The translations under genes and the position numbers were made by a program. The notes under the pieces were generated by a model. That model had not been told where the DNA came from, ran no database searches, and saw only the letters and a list, made by a program, of their open reading frames with translations. A stretch of DNA of 64,000 nucleotides. Source: Actinoallomurus iriomotensis (GTDB lineage Bacteria > Actinomycetota > Actinomycetes > Streptosporangiales > Streptosporangiaceae). The DNA lies in the NCBI RefSeq assembly GCF_030269445.1, contig NZ_BSTJ01000005.1, positions 434,001-498,000 of the forward strand, given 5' to 3'. Of the stretch, positions 35,425-45,423 are shown piece after piece. Numbering within the stretch: the stretch's first letter is position 1; every line of letters starts with the position of its first letter.

Positions 35425-35580
35425 CGACCGCGTTCCCGCTCGTCGCCGGGCAGGTTGGGGTGTCGGGACCCGGCCGGGTGATCGACCTCACGGTCGCCGC
35501 GTCACCGTTGGGGCCCCGGCGCGTTGTCCTACTGACAGAATCTCCAACAAGCAGACAAACGGCGGCCCTAAGGAGCATCC

Positions 35581-36039
35581 GTGGCTTCGTACCGCAAGGT
35601 CCTCGTCGGCACCGACGGTTCCCCCTCATCGTTCCGCGCCGTCGAGGCCGCGGGACGCGTCGCGGCCGACGCCGGGGCGAAACTGATCATGGTCTGCGCC
35701 TACCATCCGATGTCGGACCGCGAGCGCGCCCGCGCCGGCGATCAGCTCGGCGACCTGGCCTACAAGGTGGAGGGGTCCACCCCCGCCGACGACGCCCTGC
35801 GGGCCGCGCGCGACCGGGCCATCGCCGTCGGGGCGAAGGACGTCGAGGAGGTCGCCGTGGCCGGCGACGCCGTCGACACGCTCCTCGAACTGACCGAAGA
35901 ACGCGGCGTCGACCTGCTCGTCGTCGGCAACCGGGGGCTCAACAGCCTCGCCGGCCGTCTTCTGGGTTCCGTCCCGGCCAACCTGTCCCACCGGGCCCGC
36001 TGTGACGTGCTGATCGTCCGTACGACCGACGGCAAGTGA
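35581..36039 (+). CDS. Universal stress protein, UspA family
   Basis: This single-domain 152-residue UspA protein has the start ASYRKVLVGTDGSPSSFRA, the central helix-strand pattern, and the ATP-binding motif VVGNRGLNSLAGRLLGSVPANLSHRA (G-2x-G-9x-G-S/T type). Such proteins bind ATP and help cells survive stress or stasis; the exact role varies. GTG start with AAGGAG five bases upstream. A stem-loop follows the gene, so it is probably monocistronic. Confidence 0.93.
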   Translation: MASYRKVLVGTDGSPSSFRAVEAAGRVAADAGAKLIMVCAYHPMSDRERARAGDQLGDLAYKVEGSTPADDALRAARDRAIAVGAKDVEEVAVAGDAVDTLLELTEERGVDLLVVGNRGLNSLAGRLLGSVPANLSHRARCDVLIVRTTDGK

Positions 36040-36048
36040 CGCTCTCCG

Positions 36049-36074
36049 GCCCACCCGGATGATCTCGGGTGGGC
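36049..36074 (+). terminator. Stem-loop after uspA
   Basis: GCCCACCCG (36049-36057) pairs with CGGGTGGGC (36066-36074) around an 8-base loop, ten bases past the stop codon. There is no T-run. Confidence 0.5.
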
Positions 36075-36139
36075 ATCGAGCGGCTTACAGGACATAGGCT
36101 TGAGATGTCGTGTAACGGACGCACCGATGGGGAGGCAGC

Positions 36140-36994
36140 GTGGTCGAGCTCGACGATGTGCCCGAGCTCGTCGAGCCGGTGGTGATCGCCGCCTTCGAGG
36201 GGTGGAACGACGCCGGTGAAGCGGCGAGCGGTGTGATCCAGCATCTGGAGGAGAGCTGGGGGGCCACCCCGCTGGCCGCGCTGGACCCGGACGACTACTA
36301 CGACTTCCAGGTGACGCGGCCCACCGTCGAGCTGGTCGACGGCAAGACCCGGCGCATCAGCTGGCCGACGACGAGGATGTCCCTGGCCAAACTGCCCGGC
36401 TCCGACCGCGACGTGGTGCTCATCCACGGCATCGAGCCGAACATGCGCTGGCGGTCGTTCTGCCAGGACATCGTCGGGATCATGCTGGAGCTCGGCGTCG
36501 AGACGGCCGTACTGCTCGGCGCGCTGCTGGCCGACGCGCCGCACACCCGGCCCGTGCCGGTGACCGCGGCCTCCTCCGACACCGGCCTGACCAGCCGTCT
36601 GCAGCTCGAACCGGCCCGCTACGAGGGCCCCACCGGTGTGCTCGGCGTGCTGCAGGACGCCTTCGCCACGGCCGGGCTGGAGACCGTGTCGCTGTGGGCG
36701 GCCGTCCCCCACTACGTCGCCCAGCCACCCTCCCCCAAGGCGACGCTGGCGCTGCTCCGCTGGGTGGAGGACCTGCTCGACGTGTCGGTGCCCATGGGCG
36801 ACCTGCCGGAACAGGCCCGCGCCTGGGAACGCGGCGTCAACGAACTGGCCGAACAGGACACCGAGGTGGCCGAGTACGTCCGGGCGCTGGAGGAGCAGAA
36901 GGACGCCACCGAACTCCCGGAGGCCAGCGGCGACGCGATCGCCCGCGAGTTCGAACGCTACCTACGCCGCCGCGGCGGCGGCGACCCCGGCTGA
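36140..36994 (+). CDS. PAC2 family protein
   Basis: This 284-residue PAC2 protein is related to archaeal and eukaryotic proteasome assembly chaperones; bacterial members form homo-trimers or tetramers of unknown function. Typical segments are VVIAAFEGWNDAGEAASG at the N-terminus, LIHGIEPNMRWRSF, TAVLLGALLADAPHTRPVP and a helical C-terminus. The GTG start at 36140 has GGGGAGG about seven bases upstream. It lies alone between the stress protein and the debranching operon. An active proteasome occurs in this genome, but PAC2 proteins also occur in bacteria without one, so a link is unproven. Confidence 0.9.
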   Translation: MVELDDVPELVEPVVIAAFEGWNDAGEAASGVIQHLEESWGATPLAALDPDDYYDFQVTRPTVELVDGKTRRISWPTTRMSLAKLPGSDRDVVLIHGIEPNMRWRSFCQDIVGIMLELGVETAVLLGALLADAPHTRPVPVTAASSDTGLTSRLQLEPARYEGPTGVLGVLQDAFATAGLETVSLWAAVPHYVAQPPSPKATLALLRWVEDLLDVSVPMGDLPEQARAWERGVNELAEQDTEVAEYVRALEEQKDATELPEASGDAIAREFERYLRRRGGGDPG

Positions 36995-37090
36995 GCCACC
37001 CGGGTCACGCCCCGCAGCGGACACGTTGAAGGAAGCCGTCTCTCCCCCGGTCCGACAGACCACTGACACCAAGCCCTGGAAATCACTCAT

Positions 37091-39010
37091 CTAGTCGCTC
37101 GCAGGCGCCCCGTCCTCGGTCGTGAAGGTCAACGTCTGCTGTCCCGCGCGTACGCCGGTGACGGTCATCGGGCCGAAGCCCGGGAGCGGCGTGGCGCTCA
37201 CCTGGCCGGTCGTCGCGTCCCGGTGGAGGCCGAACAGTACCGTGACCAGCGCCGGGGACACGGCGGCGCTCCACGCCTGCGGGCGGCAGGCCGGCGGGTA
37301 CGGGACCGGGGCCGCGCCGTCGCGCCGGGTGTGGCCGCCGAACAGCTCCGGGAGCCGGTGGCCGAACGCGGGCGCCACGGCGATCAGTCCACGGGCCAGC
37401 TCCGCCGCCTGCTCCCGATGGCCCGTACGGCTCAGGCCCAGCATCGCGATCGCCGTATCGTGCGGCCAGACCGAACCGCGGTGGTACGACAGCGGGTCGT
37501 ACCCGGCGGCCTCGGCGGTGAGCGTCCGCAGGCCCCACCCGGAGTTCAGCTCGCCGAGCCGCCGCGCGACGCGAGCCTCCTCCTCGCGGTCGAGCAGGCC
37601 GGTGCCGAGCAGGTGGCCGGCGTTCGAGGCGAGGCCGTCGACCGGCGCTCCCGTTCCGTCCAGGGCGATCGCCGGGTAGCCCTCCTCCAGCCAGAACCGG
37701 GCGCGGAACCGGGCGGCCAGGCCCCGCGCCCAGCTCCGGTGCCGGTCGCCGTCCCGCCCGTACGCCTCGAGCAGGTCCGCGCCGAGCATGGCCGCCTGGT
37801 AGGCGTACGCCTGCACCTCCGAAAGGGCGATCGGCGGGGTCGCGCAGGTGCCGTCGAGGTGCTGGATGCCGTCGCTGGAGTCCTTCCAGCCCTGGTTGGG
37901 CAGCCGTTCGGCCGAGCCGCGGTAGGACACGAACTCCTCGAAGGTGCCGAGCCAGGCCAGCGCGCGCTCGGCGGCCGGCAGCAACGCCTCGACCTCTTCG
38001 GCGGGCATTCCCCAGTGCCACGCCTCGGCGAGCGTCACCACGAACAGGGCCGTCGCGTCGACCGAGCCGTAGTAGACCGGCGGTAGCCGTCCCGGCGCGT
38101 ACGCGGGCCGCAGCTCGTGCGGGATCTTGCCGGGTTCCTCCTCGGTGACCGGGTCGTGGCCGGTGCCCTGGTGGCGGGCCAGCGTCCGCAGGGTGCCGGC
38201 GGCCGGCTCGTGGCCGAGCGGGAGGGCCAGCCGGGCGGCCCACAGGGCGTCGCGGCCGAACAGCGTGAGGTACCAGGGGCTGCCGGCCGCGCAGTACAGG
38301 TCGCCCTCGTCGGCGAGGAGCAGGGCGCCGAGGTCGGCGACTCCCTGGGACACCAGGGCGTCCAGGCGCGGGTCCGCCGACCGTACGGTCAGGGGCGTCC
38401 GCGCCCACGGCGGCGGGCCGTCCGGTGGCGCGGGGCGGAACCCCGGCACCGGCGGCGGCGCGGCGCGTACGGTGAGGGTCGTGGTGAACCGGTCGCCGGA
38501 CGCCAGCACCAGAGCGGCCTCCGTACGGCCCTCCAGCCGGACCTCGTAGCCGTCGGGGCCGGTCAGGACGGCGCCGTCGCGCAGCGGCGTCTCCGGCGGA
38601 GGCGGGTCGCCGGCCTTGACGTCGCTGATCTGGGCGAGATCGGCGGCCGCCGCGACTTCGAACGTGACCGTGGCGGTACCGTCGCCGTCGTTGCGCACGG
38701 TGATCCGCTCGGTGCCGCCGTCGTGCCGCACGGTACGAACGCGCTCGACCGTCAGGGCGCCGCGGGCGGCGGTGAAGCGCACGCGGTCGGCACCGAGCGT
38801 CTCGGCGTCCCGGGGCTCGGGCTCGGCGCCGTCGAGGGTCACCACGAGCCGCGACAGCACGCGGCGGTCGGCGACGTACAGTCCGCCGGGACCACCGGCG
38901 AGCCGGCCGCCGGGCGGGGACAACCAGGTCGCGGGGGCCGCGACGCACGTCAGATGGTCGTGCAGCTCCGATCCGGACGCACCGACCGGACGGGGGGTGG
39001 AGGCGGGCAC
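37091..39010 (-). CDS. Glycogen-debranching-type amylo-alpha-1,6-glucosidase
   Basis: The 639-residue cytoplasmic protein has an N-terminal beta domain (GDE_N_bis type; LYVADRRVLSRLVVTLDG) and a C-terminal (alpha/alpha)6-barrel (about 250-600) with SPWYLTLFGRDALWAARL, QGWKDSSDG, AYAYQAAMLGADLL and YHRGSVWPHDTA, the usual acid-rich catalytic segments of this class. It should remove alpha-1,6 branches from maltodextrins or glycogen. GTG 39010 is chosen because GGAGGAG lies five bases upstream. It is the last gene of the alpha-glucan operon, 165 bases after the secreted glycosidase, a gap with no other visible gene. Confidence 0.85.
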   Translation of the reverse strand: MPASTPRPVGASGSELHDHLTCVAAPATWLSPPGGRLAGGPGGLYVADRRVLSRLVVTLDGAEPEPRDAETLGADRVRFTAARGALTVERVRTVRHDGGTERITVRNDGDGTATVTFEVAAAADLAQISDVKAGDPPPPETPLRDGAVLTGPDGYEVRLEGRTEAALVLASGDRFTTTLTVRAAPPPVPGFRPAPPDGPPPWARTPLTVRSADPRLDALVSQGVADLGALLLADEGDLYCAAGSPWYLTLFGRDALWAARLALPLGHEPAAGTLRTLARHQGTGHDPVTEEEPGKIPHELRPAYAPGRLPPVYYGSVDATALFVVTLAEAWHWGMPAEEVEALLPAAERALAWLGTFEEFVSYRGSAERLPNQGWKDSSDGIQHLDGTCATPPIALSEVQAYAYQAAMLGADLLEAYGRDGDRHRSWARGLAARFRARFWLEEGYPAIALDGTGAPVDGLASNAGHLLGTGLLDREEEARVARRLGELNSGWGLRTLTAEAAGYDPLSYHRGSVWPHDTAIAMLGLSRTGHREQAAELARGLIAVAPAFGHRLPELFGGHTRRDGAAPVPYPPACRPQAWSAAVSPALVTVLFGLHRDATTGQVSATPLPGFGPMTVTGVRAGQQTLTFTTEDGAPASD

Positions 39011-39175
39011 GTGGTCTCCTCCGTTTCGCGGGAGATTCACCCCATGATGACGTCCCCCCGTACCCTCCGCACATGCCGATCCCCGGCGCACCGCGCGGTG
39101 GACGCCCCGATCGACGGGTTCGCGCGGACGCTCGCCCGGCGCTCCCCCGATGAGGGAGGGCCGGGCGAGCCCGCG

Positions 39176-41761
39176 TCAGCGGAGGGTGACCACCAGGGTG
39201 GACCGGCCTCCGCGTGAGCCCGCGTCGGCCACGACCTCGCCGCCGCGCGCGGTGCGCCGCACCTCGTACGGCACCGCCCGGCCGTTCAGCGTCACCGCGG
39301 CGACCGCGGCTCCGGAGGGCAGCACCTGGCCGATGAGCAGGCGTGTTCCCGGTCCCCGTTCGGTCACGACCGTGCGCAGCGACGTCGCGGACGCCGCCGC
39401 GGAGACGTCGACCGAGCCCGTGCCGACGCGGATGTTCCGGCCGGCCACGCTCGGTTGTCCCGGCGGGACCTGCGGGACGACCTCCAGCCGGCCTCGTCCC
39501 AGGTCCGGGGCGACGCCGAGCTGCTGGCTCACGACCGGCCACAGGTTGCCGTACGCGCCCCACGCCTGCAGGACCATGGAGCGTCCCGTCTCCGGCCGGT
39601 CGATGTTCGGCGGGTCGAAGTCCGGGCTCGGCACGATCTCCGGCATCGCGCCGGGCATCTCGTACAGCGACGGGTCGAGCTGCTGTCGCGCGTTGTCGTC
39701 GGTGTAGCGGCGCTGCTGCGCGAGCCGCCCGTAGTTCCCCTCGGCGACCGCCATGATGCCGGTGTTGATGGTGAACGCCTCGCGGTCGCTCTGCACGCTC
39801 GACACCGCGCTGTCACACGCCGGGCCCTTGTTGCCGCCCTCGGCGGAGGTCGGCCCCGTGCCGGTGTGGTACAGCCCGTTCTCTCCCGTGTAGCAGGGGC
39901 GTTCTCGCTGGTCGAGTACCTCGCGGGCGTGCGCGTCGGTGGCCAGCGGGCGCGTGGCCTGCCCGGACCGTACGAGGAGAGCGTCCAGCGGCGTCAGCCC
40001 GATCCAGTGCCGCTGGAAGATCTTCGTGTTGTCGTTCGCCGGGTTCGCCGGGTCGTCGAGGGAGTCGGCGAACTGGTGCGTGTCGCCGCCGTACCACCAC
40101 GCCTGGTCGAACCGCTTCACCAGGTCGTCTCCGTGCGAGGTGGCCCAGGTCGCGGTCGCGGTGTCGCCCTTGGCCCGCGCCATGTCGGCCAGGTCGTACA
40201 GGCCGCGGACGGTGTAGACCGTGTTGTCGAGCTTCTCCACGCCCATGCCGGGCCGCTCGACGTTGCCGAGCCCTTCGGGCCAGCCGTCGCCGTCCGCGTC
40301 CAGCTTCTCGACGACGTAGCGCATGTTCCGCCTGGCGAAGTCGTAGACGTCGTCCAGGAAGCGGCGGTCGCCGGTCCAGCGCCACACGAGCGCGGCGGCG
40401 CTGGGGTACTTGGCGGTCTCGTCGGTGTTGCCGGCCTCGTCGTTCGCGCCGAAGTACACCGAGCCGTCCGAGACGACCTCGTGCACCACCTTGCCGCTCC
40501 TGTCGTTGACGACGTCGCTGACGTCGCGGAGCGTGCGCAGATGGTCCTCGATCGCGGGGAACTGCCCGGCGGCGACGGTCGCGAACGCGGTGAACTCCCC
40601 GTCCGTGCCGAAGATCCACGGGTAGTCCGGCCAGCCCGCGCCGATCCAGCGCGCCCGGGCGAGCGTGCCCTTCGGCGGCGGGTACGCCTTGCCCTCCTCG
40701 GTCGCCCGCAGGCGCAAGTCGTCGGCCTGCTGTACGGAGTCGGCGAGGTTCTGTTTGCTCCACTCGACGCTCTGTTGCAGCAGCCGGTCGCCGGGCAGGT
40801 CGACGACCGTGTTCGCGGCGACCGACCGGCGCGCCGCGACCTTGCGGGCGAGCAGGCCGGCCGGGTCGTGCAGCGCGGCGCTCAGCGCCGTACGCGCCTC
40901 GGCCGTGCCGTGGTCGGAACCGGCGACCGCGAGCCAGACGGTCGTGTCGTGCCCGGCGGGCAGCTTCACGTCATAGGACAGCCGGCCGCCGGTGCCCTTG
41001 CCGAAGTCGGTGTCGTCGCACCGGTCCGGCGGCGTGCCGGTCGAGGGGCAGATCACCGGCGGATCCTGCGGCCCGCGGTGCCCGGCGCCGAGCTGGTGGG
41101 CGACCGGCGTACGGTCCGCGGCGACCATGGCCGCGAAGTCGTGCGCGGTGGCGTTCGCGACCCTCGGCGTGCCCTGCTCGCGGAACACCAGCGCGCCACC
41201 CTCGTACGCGCCGGTGTCCGGCAGGTTGGCCGCCTTCTGGTCCGGCGTGGTCGAGCCCCACGGGTAGGCGGTCATCAGCTCCGAGTGCGCGTCGACGTCC
41301 AGACGCACCGTACGGGCCGTCGGCGAGGTGAGCCGCAGGCCGATGAGCCCGGCGCGCACGCCGTCGGGCGCGACGTCCGTCCGCTCGACGCGCACGCCGC
41401 CGGTCTCGTAGGCGATCCGGGTGTAGCCCTGGCCGGCGGTGAAGCGCTCCGCCTTGGCCTGGGCGCCGCCCAGCCACTGCCCGCCCAGGCCGAACCACAC
41501 GCCGTCGAGCAGTTTCAGCGGCGGCGTCCAGAACCCGCCCATCTCCCCCTGGGTGTGCCAGCCGGACGCCGGGTAGAGGCCGTCCTCGGTGGAGACCGAG
41601 TAGAAGCGGTCGCCGATGACGACCGCACGCCGATCCGGCAACCGGGTCGTCGTGGACAGCTCCGCGGACTTCGGCGGACCGGCCGCCCGCGCCGGCGCCG
41701 CGTGCGCGGCGCCGGCGACCAGGATGAACGTGACCGCGAACGCGACGGCACGTCTTCGCAT
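39176..41761 (-). CDS. Secreted (alpha/alpha)6-barrel glycoside hydrolase
   Basis: This 861-residue protein starts with a cleavable signal (MRRRAVAFAVTFILVAGAAH, then APARA), so it is exported. An N-terminal beta-sandwich (about 30-290) leads to a helical toroid domain (about 310-690) with PDYPWIFGTDGEFTAF, DGWPEGLGN and EAFTINTGIMAVAEG, resembling debranching or glucoamylase-like enzymes, and a C-terminal beta domain. The ATG at 41761 has GGAGGAA upstream. Its place between the GH13 and debranching genes suggests that it trims alpha-glucans outside the cell; the exact bond cleaved is not clear from sequence. Confidence 0.8.
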   Translation of the reverse strand: MRRRAVAFAVTFILVAGAAHAAPARAAGPPKSAELSTTTRLPDRRAVVIGDRFYSVSTEDGLYPASGWHTQGEMGGFWTPPLKLLDGVWFGLGGQWLGGAQAKAERFTAGQGYTRIAYETGGVRVERTDVAPDGVRAGLIGLRLTSPTARTVRLDVDAHSELMTAYPWGSTTPDQKAANLPDTGAYEGGALVFREQGTPRVANATAHDFAAMVAADRTPVAHQLGAGHRGPQDPPVICPSTGTPPDRCDDTDFGKGTGGRLSYDVKLPAGHDTTVWLAVAGSDHGTAEARTALSAALHDPAGLLARKVAARRSVAANTVVDLPGDRLLQQSVEWSKQNLADSVQQADDLRLRATEEGKAYPPPKGTLARARWIGAGWPDYPWIFGTDGEFTAFATVAAGQFPAIEDHLRTLRDVSDVVNDRSGKVVHEVVSDGSVYFGANDEAGNTDETAKYPSAAALVWRWTGDRRFLDDVYDFARRNMRYVVEKLDADGDGWPEGLGNVERPGMGVEKLDNTVYTVRGLYDLADMARAKGDTATATWATSHGDDLVKRFDQAWWYGGDTHQFADSLDDPANPANDNTKIFQRHWIGLTPLDALLVRSGQATRPLATDAHAREVLDQRERPCYTGENGLYHTGTGPTSAEGGNKGPACDSAVSSVQSDREAFTINTGIMAVAEGNYGRLAQQRRYTDDNARQQLDPSLYEMPGAMPEIVPSPDFDPPNIDRPETGRSMVLQAWGAYGNLWPVVSQQLGVAPDLGRGRLEVVPQVPPGQPSVAGRNIRVGTGSVDVSAAASATSLRTVVTERGPGTRLLIGQVLPSGAAVAAVTLNGRAVPYEVRRTARGGEVVADAGSRGGRSTLVVTLR

Positions 41762-41822
41762 GGGAATTCCTCCGAACAGAGATCTCCCCCGAGGTACAGG
41801 ACGGTCGGCCGCCGGTCCGCCG

Positions 41823-43457
41823 TCAGTCGTCGACGGTGAGCCAGACGGCGGTGTCGTGCGGCAGCGCACCTCCCTCGAGCGGACCGCTGGCGAGCAGGAC
41901 CTCGTGGTGGGCGGGCAGCGGGTACGGCGCGCCGGACAGGTTGACCGCGCACGCGAAGCCCGGCGTGCGGGAGAACAGCAGCACGCCCTCCGGGGTCTCG
42001 TGCCAGCGCAGCGTGCCCTCGCCGAGCGCCGGGTGCTCCCGCCGTACGCGCAGCGCGGCGCGGTAGAGCGCGAGCATCGAATCGGGGTCGGCGGCCTCCG
42101 CCTCGGCGGTGAGGCCCGTCCAGGACGCCGGCTGCGGGAGCCAGGTCGTCACGCCGTCCGGGCTGAAGCCGTAGGGCGGCGCGTCACCGGACCACGGGAG
42201 CGGCACACGGCATCCGTCGCGCCCGCGCGAGGTGTGCCCGGAACGTTCCCACACGGGGTCCTGCAGCGACTCCTCCGGGATGTCCTCGACCTCGGCGAGC
42301 CCGAGCTCCTCACCCTGGTAGACGTAGGCGCCGCCGGGCAGGGCGAGCATGAGCAGGGCGGCCGCGCGGGCGCGGCGCACGCCGAGGGCCAGGTCGAGCG
42401 GCTCGGACGTGTCCGCGCGCGGGCCGTGGCCCTCGGTGTGCGGCCGCCCGTACCGCGTGACGTGCCGGACGACGTCGTGGTTGGACAGCACCCAGGTCGC
42501 GGGCGCGCCGACGGCGCCGAGGGCGTCCAGGCTCCGGTCGATCACCTCGCGCAGCCGTGCGGCGTCCCACGGCGCGCGCAGGAAGTCGAAGTTGAACGCG
42601 GTCTGCAGCTCGCCGGGGCGCACGTAACGGGCGAGCCGCGCCGGGCCGCTGACCCAGGCCTCGGCGACGAACGCCCGGTCGCCCTCATAGCGGTCCGCGA
42701 CCCGGCGCCACTCACGGAAGATCTCGTGCACGCCGTCGCGGTCCCAGTGCGGGTGGTCCTCGCGCTTGGTCGGCTCCAGCACGTCGACGGACTCCCCGGC
42801 GTCGGGCAGGCCCTCCTGTTTGATCAGACCGTGCGCGACGTCGATGCGGAACCCGTCGACGCCGCGGTCGAACCAGAACGCGAGGATCTTCTCGAAGTCG
42901 CGGCGGACCTCGGTGTTCTCCCAGTTCAGGTCGGGCTGTGCCTCGGCGAACAGATGGAGGTACCACTCGCCGTCGGGCACGCGGGTCCAGGCGCCGCCGC
43001 CGAACGCCGCGCGCCAGTCGTTCGGCGGCAGTTCGCCGTGCTCGCCCTTGCCGGGCCGGAAGACGTAACGGTCGCGTTCGGGGCTGCCCGGACCGGCCGC
43101 CAGCGCGGCCTCGAACCAGGCGTGCCGGTCGGAGCTGTGGTTCGGGACGATGTCGAGGATCACCCGCAGCCCGTGGTCGTGCGCCTCGGCGATGAACGCC
43201 TCGGCGTCGGCGATCGTGCCGAACGCCGGCTCGATCCCGGTGTAGTCGGCGACGTCGTACCCCGCGTCGACCATGGGCGAGGGGTACCACGGCGTGATCC
43301 ATACGGCGTCGACGCCGAGGTCGCGCAGATACGGCAGCCGGGACCGGATGCCGGCGATGTCACCGACGCCGTCGCCGTTCCCGTCGGCGAAGCTGCGGAT
43401 GTAGATCTGGTAGATGACAGCGCTGCGCCACCAGGGCGCGGAGTCGGTCGCTCGCAC
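41823..43457 (-). CDS. GH13 alpha-glucosidase
   Basis: This 544-residue cytoplasmic GH13 enzyme has the conserved regions I (DIVPNHSS, 102-109), V (QPDLN, typical of alpha-glucosidase/oligo-1,6-glucosidase), II (GFRIDVAHG with nucleophile Asp206), III (FVAEAWV with acid/base Glu266) and IV (SNHDVV with Asp328). It should hydrolyse imported maltose, isomaltose or maltodextrins to glucose. The GTG start at 43457 follows a GGACGA-type weak ribosome binding site; the longer frame runs antisense-like into the permease and was rejected. It lies 29 bases after the MalG-type permease. Confidence 0.94.
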   Translation of the reverse strand: MRATDSAPWWRSAVIYQIYIRSFADGNGDGVGDIAGIRSRLPYLRDLGVDAVWITPWYPSPMVDAGYDVADYTGIEPAFGTIADAEAFIAEAHDHGLRVILDIVPNHSSDRHAWFEAALAAGPGSPERDRYVFRPGKGEHGELPPNDWRAAFGGGAWTRVPDGEWYLHLFAEAQPDLNWENTEVRRDFEKILAFWFDRGVDGFRIDVAHGLIKQEGLPDAGESVDVLEPTKREDHPHWDRDGVHEIFREWRRVADRYEGDRAFVAEAWVSGPARLARYVRPGELQTAFNFDFLRAPWDAARLREVIDRSLDALGAVGAPATWVLSNHDVVRHVTRYGRPHTEGHGPRADTSEPLDLALGVRRARAAALLMLALPGGAYVYQGEELGLAEVEDIPEESLQDPVWERSGHTSRGRDGCRVPLPWSGDAPPYGFSPDGVTTWLPQPASWTGLTAEAEAADPDSMLALYRAALRVRREHPALGEGTLRWHETPEGVLLFSRTPGFACAVNLSGAPYPLPAHHEVLLASGPLEGGALPHDTAVWLTVDD

Positions 43458-43486
43458 GTCGTCCTTTCGTGATGGTGGGGAGGTGG

Positions 43487-44359
43487 TCACTTCACGCCAC
43501 CGGCGCTGAGGCCGGCGATGATGCGCCGCTGGAAGATCAGCACGATGATGACGAGCGGGACCGTGACGATCACGCCGGCCGCCATCTGCGTGCCGAACGG
43601 CTGGTCGAACCCGTACGCGCCGGTGAACTTGGAGATCGACACGGTGGCGGTCTGCATCTCCTTCTTGTTCACCATGCTCAGCGCGATGATGAACTCGTTC
43701 CAGGCGGCGATGAAGGTGAGGATCGCGGTGGTGAAGACGCCCGGCGCGGCCAGCGGGATGATGATCTTGCGGAAGGCCTCGCCGCGCGTGCAGCCGTCGA
43801 CCATCGCGGCCTGCTCCAGTTCGAAGGGCATCTGGCGGAAGAACGCCGTGAGGTTCCAGACCGCCAGGGGCAGCGCGAACGACAGCGTCGGCAGGATCAT
43901 CGCCTGGTAGGTGTTGATCCATCCGATGTCGCTGAACAGCTTCAGCAACGGGATGATCAGCGAGATGCCGGGGAACATCGACGTCGCGATGACCATGCCG
44001 AGCACCGCGTTCTTGAACCGGAACCGCAGCCGGGCCAGCGCGTACGCGGTCACCGTGCCGACGATCAGTGTGATCGCGGTGGTGAACCCGGCCACGACGA
44101 CGCTGTTCAGCAGCGCACGCCCGAAGCCGACGCCAGGCTTGAAGACGGCCGAGAAGTTCCGCACCGACCATTGACTGGGCAGCGGCGCGTTGTCGAACTG
44201 GTCATCCGGGCGCCGGAACGCCGACACGACCATCCAGTAGAACGGGGCCAGGCAGTACAGCACCACCACGACGACGCCGACATGGGTGAGGACCCGGCCC
44301 GTGGTCCGCCTCCACGTGCCCGGCCTCCGGCGCGGCGCGGGCGTCACGGCCGCCGTCAT
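43487..44359 (-). CDS. Sugar ABC transporter permease, MalG type
   Basis: The 290-residue permease has six predicted membrane helices and the EAA coupling motif EQAAMVDGCTRGEAFRKIIIPL (about residues 185-205), quoted here only to place it. It resembles MalG-class CUT1 permeases for malto-oligosaccharides. Its ATG overlaps the stop of the MalF-type gene (44356-44359), showing translational coupling. It is followed by the GH13 gene. No ATPase lies in this operon. Confidence 0.93.
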   Translation of the reverse strand: MTAAVTPAPRRRPGTWRRTTGRVLTHVGVVVVVLYCLAPFYWMVVSAFRRPDDQFDNAPLPSQWSVRNFSAVFKPGVGFGRALLNSVVVAGFTTAITLIVGTVTAYALARLRFRFKNAVLGMVIATSMFPGISLIIPLLKLFSDIGWINTYQAMILPTLSFALPLAVWNLTAFFRQMPFELEQAAMVDGCTRGEAFRKIIIPLAAPGVFTTAILTFIAAWNEFIIALSMVNKKEMQTATVSISKFTGAYGFDQPFGTQMAAGVIVTVPLVIIVLIFQRRIIAGLSAGGVK

Positions 44360-45366
44360 GCCGCCACCTCCCGGGCCGCCGCCAGGGGCTTTCGCTTCGG
44401 GCGCGCGGGCCGGGAGGCCCGCGTCTGCCGCATGTCGCCGATGATGTCGGCGCCGAGCAGCTTGACGAAGGTGTACGCGACGACGGCGACGTAGACGAAC
44501 AGGATGGTGGCGTACGCGGCCGCGGGGCCGTACCGCAGGTTGGTCGCCTCGTCATAGGCGATCATGGTCAGTGTCTCGACGGAGTCCTTGTGCAGGCCGA
44601 TCAGCACGGCCGGCAGGTCGAACATGCGCAGCACGTCGAGCAGCCTGAACAGCACGGCGACCAGCAGCACCGGCTTGACCATCGGCAGCGTGATCCGCCA
44701 GAACGAGTGCCAGGCCCCCGCGCCGTCGACGCGGGCGGCCTCGTGCACCTCGCGTGGGATCACCTGGAGCCCGGCGAGGACGAGCAGGCCGACGAACGGC
44801 GCCGTCTTCCAGGTGTCGGCGATGATGACGGCGAGCTTGGCGTGGAAGCCCTCGGTGGTCCACAGGACCTGCTTGCCGATGATCGCGTTGGCGACGCCGT
44901 CGGCCTGGAAGACCCAGCGCCAGAGCAGGCCCGAGACCACCGTGGGGATCGCCCACGGCACGAGGATGCTCGCCCGTACGAGCCCGCGGCCGCGGAAGGC
45001 GCGGTGCATGACGAGCGCCATCGCCACGCCGAGGACCGTCTCCAGCACGACGGTCACGACGGTGAAGAAGGTGGTGTTCCAGAAGGCGTTCCAGAACGCG
45101 TCGGAGTTCGGGCCGGTGAAGATGTCGGTGTAGTTGCGCAGGCCGACGAACTTGTCGCCCTGCACGACGAAGCCCTGCGCGTCGAGTCCCTGACCGCGCT
45201 GGTACAGCGACTCGCGGAACGCCGAGATGACGGGATAGCCGACGACGAGCGCGAGGACGATGAAGGTCGGCGACAGCAGCGTGGCGGCCAGCCGTCCGGA
45301 CCCCTGCACGTCGCCCCGCCGTCTCCTGCGGGCCGCGGCCGGCCCGGCGGTGGTTGTGGTCGTCAT
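44356..45366 (-). CDS. Sugar ABC transporter permease, MalF type
   Basis: This 336-residue permease has six membrane helices (the first at about residues 28-48, SPTFIVLALVVGYPVISAF) and the EAA motif VHEAARVDGAGAWHSFWRIT. The large loop after helix 1 is shorter than in E. coli MalF, as is normal for Gram-positive CUT1 permeases. The ATG at 45366 is set by GGAGGA immediately upstream; the longer frame is not needed. It pairs with the MalG-type protein and lies 57 bases after the binding-protein gene. Confidence 0.93.
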   Translation of the reverse strand: MTTTTTAGPAAARRRRRGDVQGSGRLAATLLSPTFIVLALVVGYPVISAFRESLYQRGQGLDAQGFVVQGDKFVGLRNYTDIFTGPNSDAFWNAFWNTTFFTVVTVVLETVLGVAMALVMHRAFRGRGLVRASILVPWAIPTVVSGLLWRWVFQADGVANAIIGKQVLWTTEGFHAKLAVIIADTWKTAPFVGLLVLAGLQVIPREVHEAARVDGAGAWHSFWRITLPMVKPVLLVAVLFRLLDVLRMFDLPAVLIGLHKDSVETLTMIAYDEATNLRYGPAAAYATILFVYVAVVAYTFVKLLGADIIGDMRQTRASRPARPKRKPLAAAREVAA

Positions 45367-45423
45367 GAATCCTCCTCCGGAAGCCCGTGGCGGGACGCCC
45401 TCGCGTCCCGCCACGGTGCGCCG

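Noticed and set aside
35520-35560. TTGTCC upstream of the universal stress gene as a PafBC element
   Set aside because: No TANNNT lies at the required spacing.
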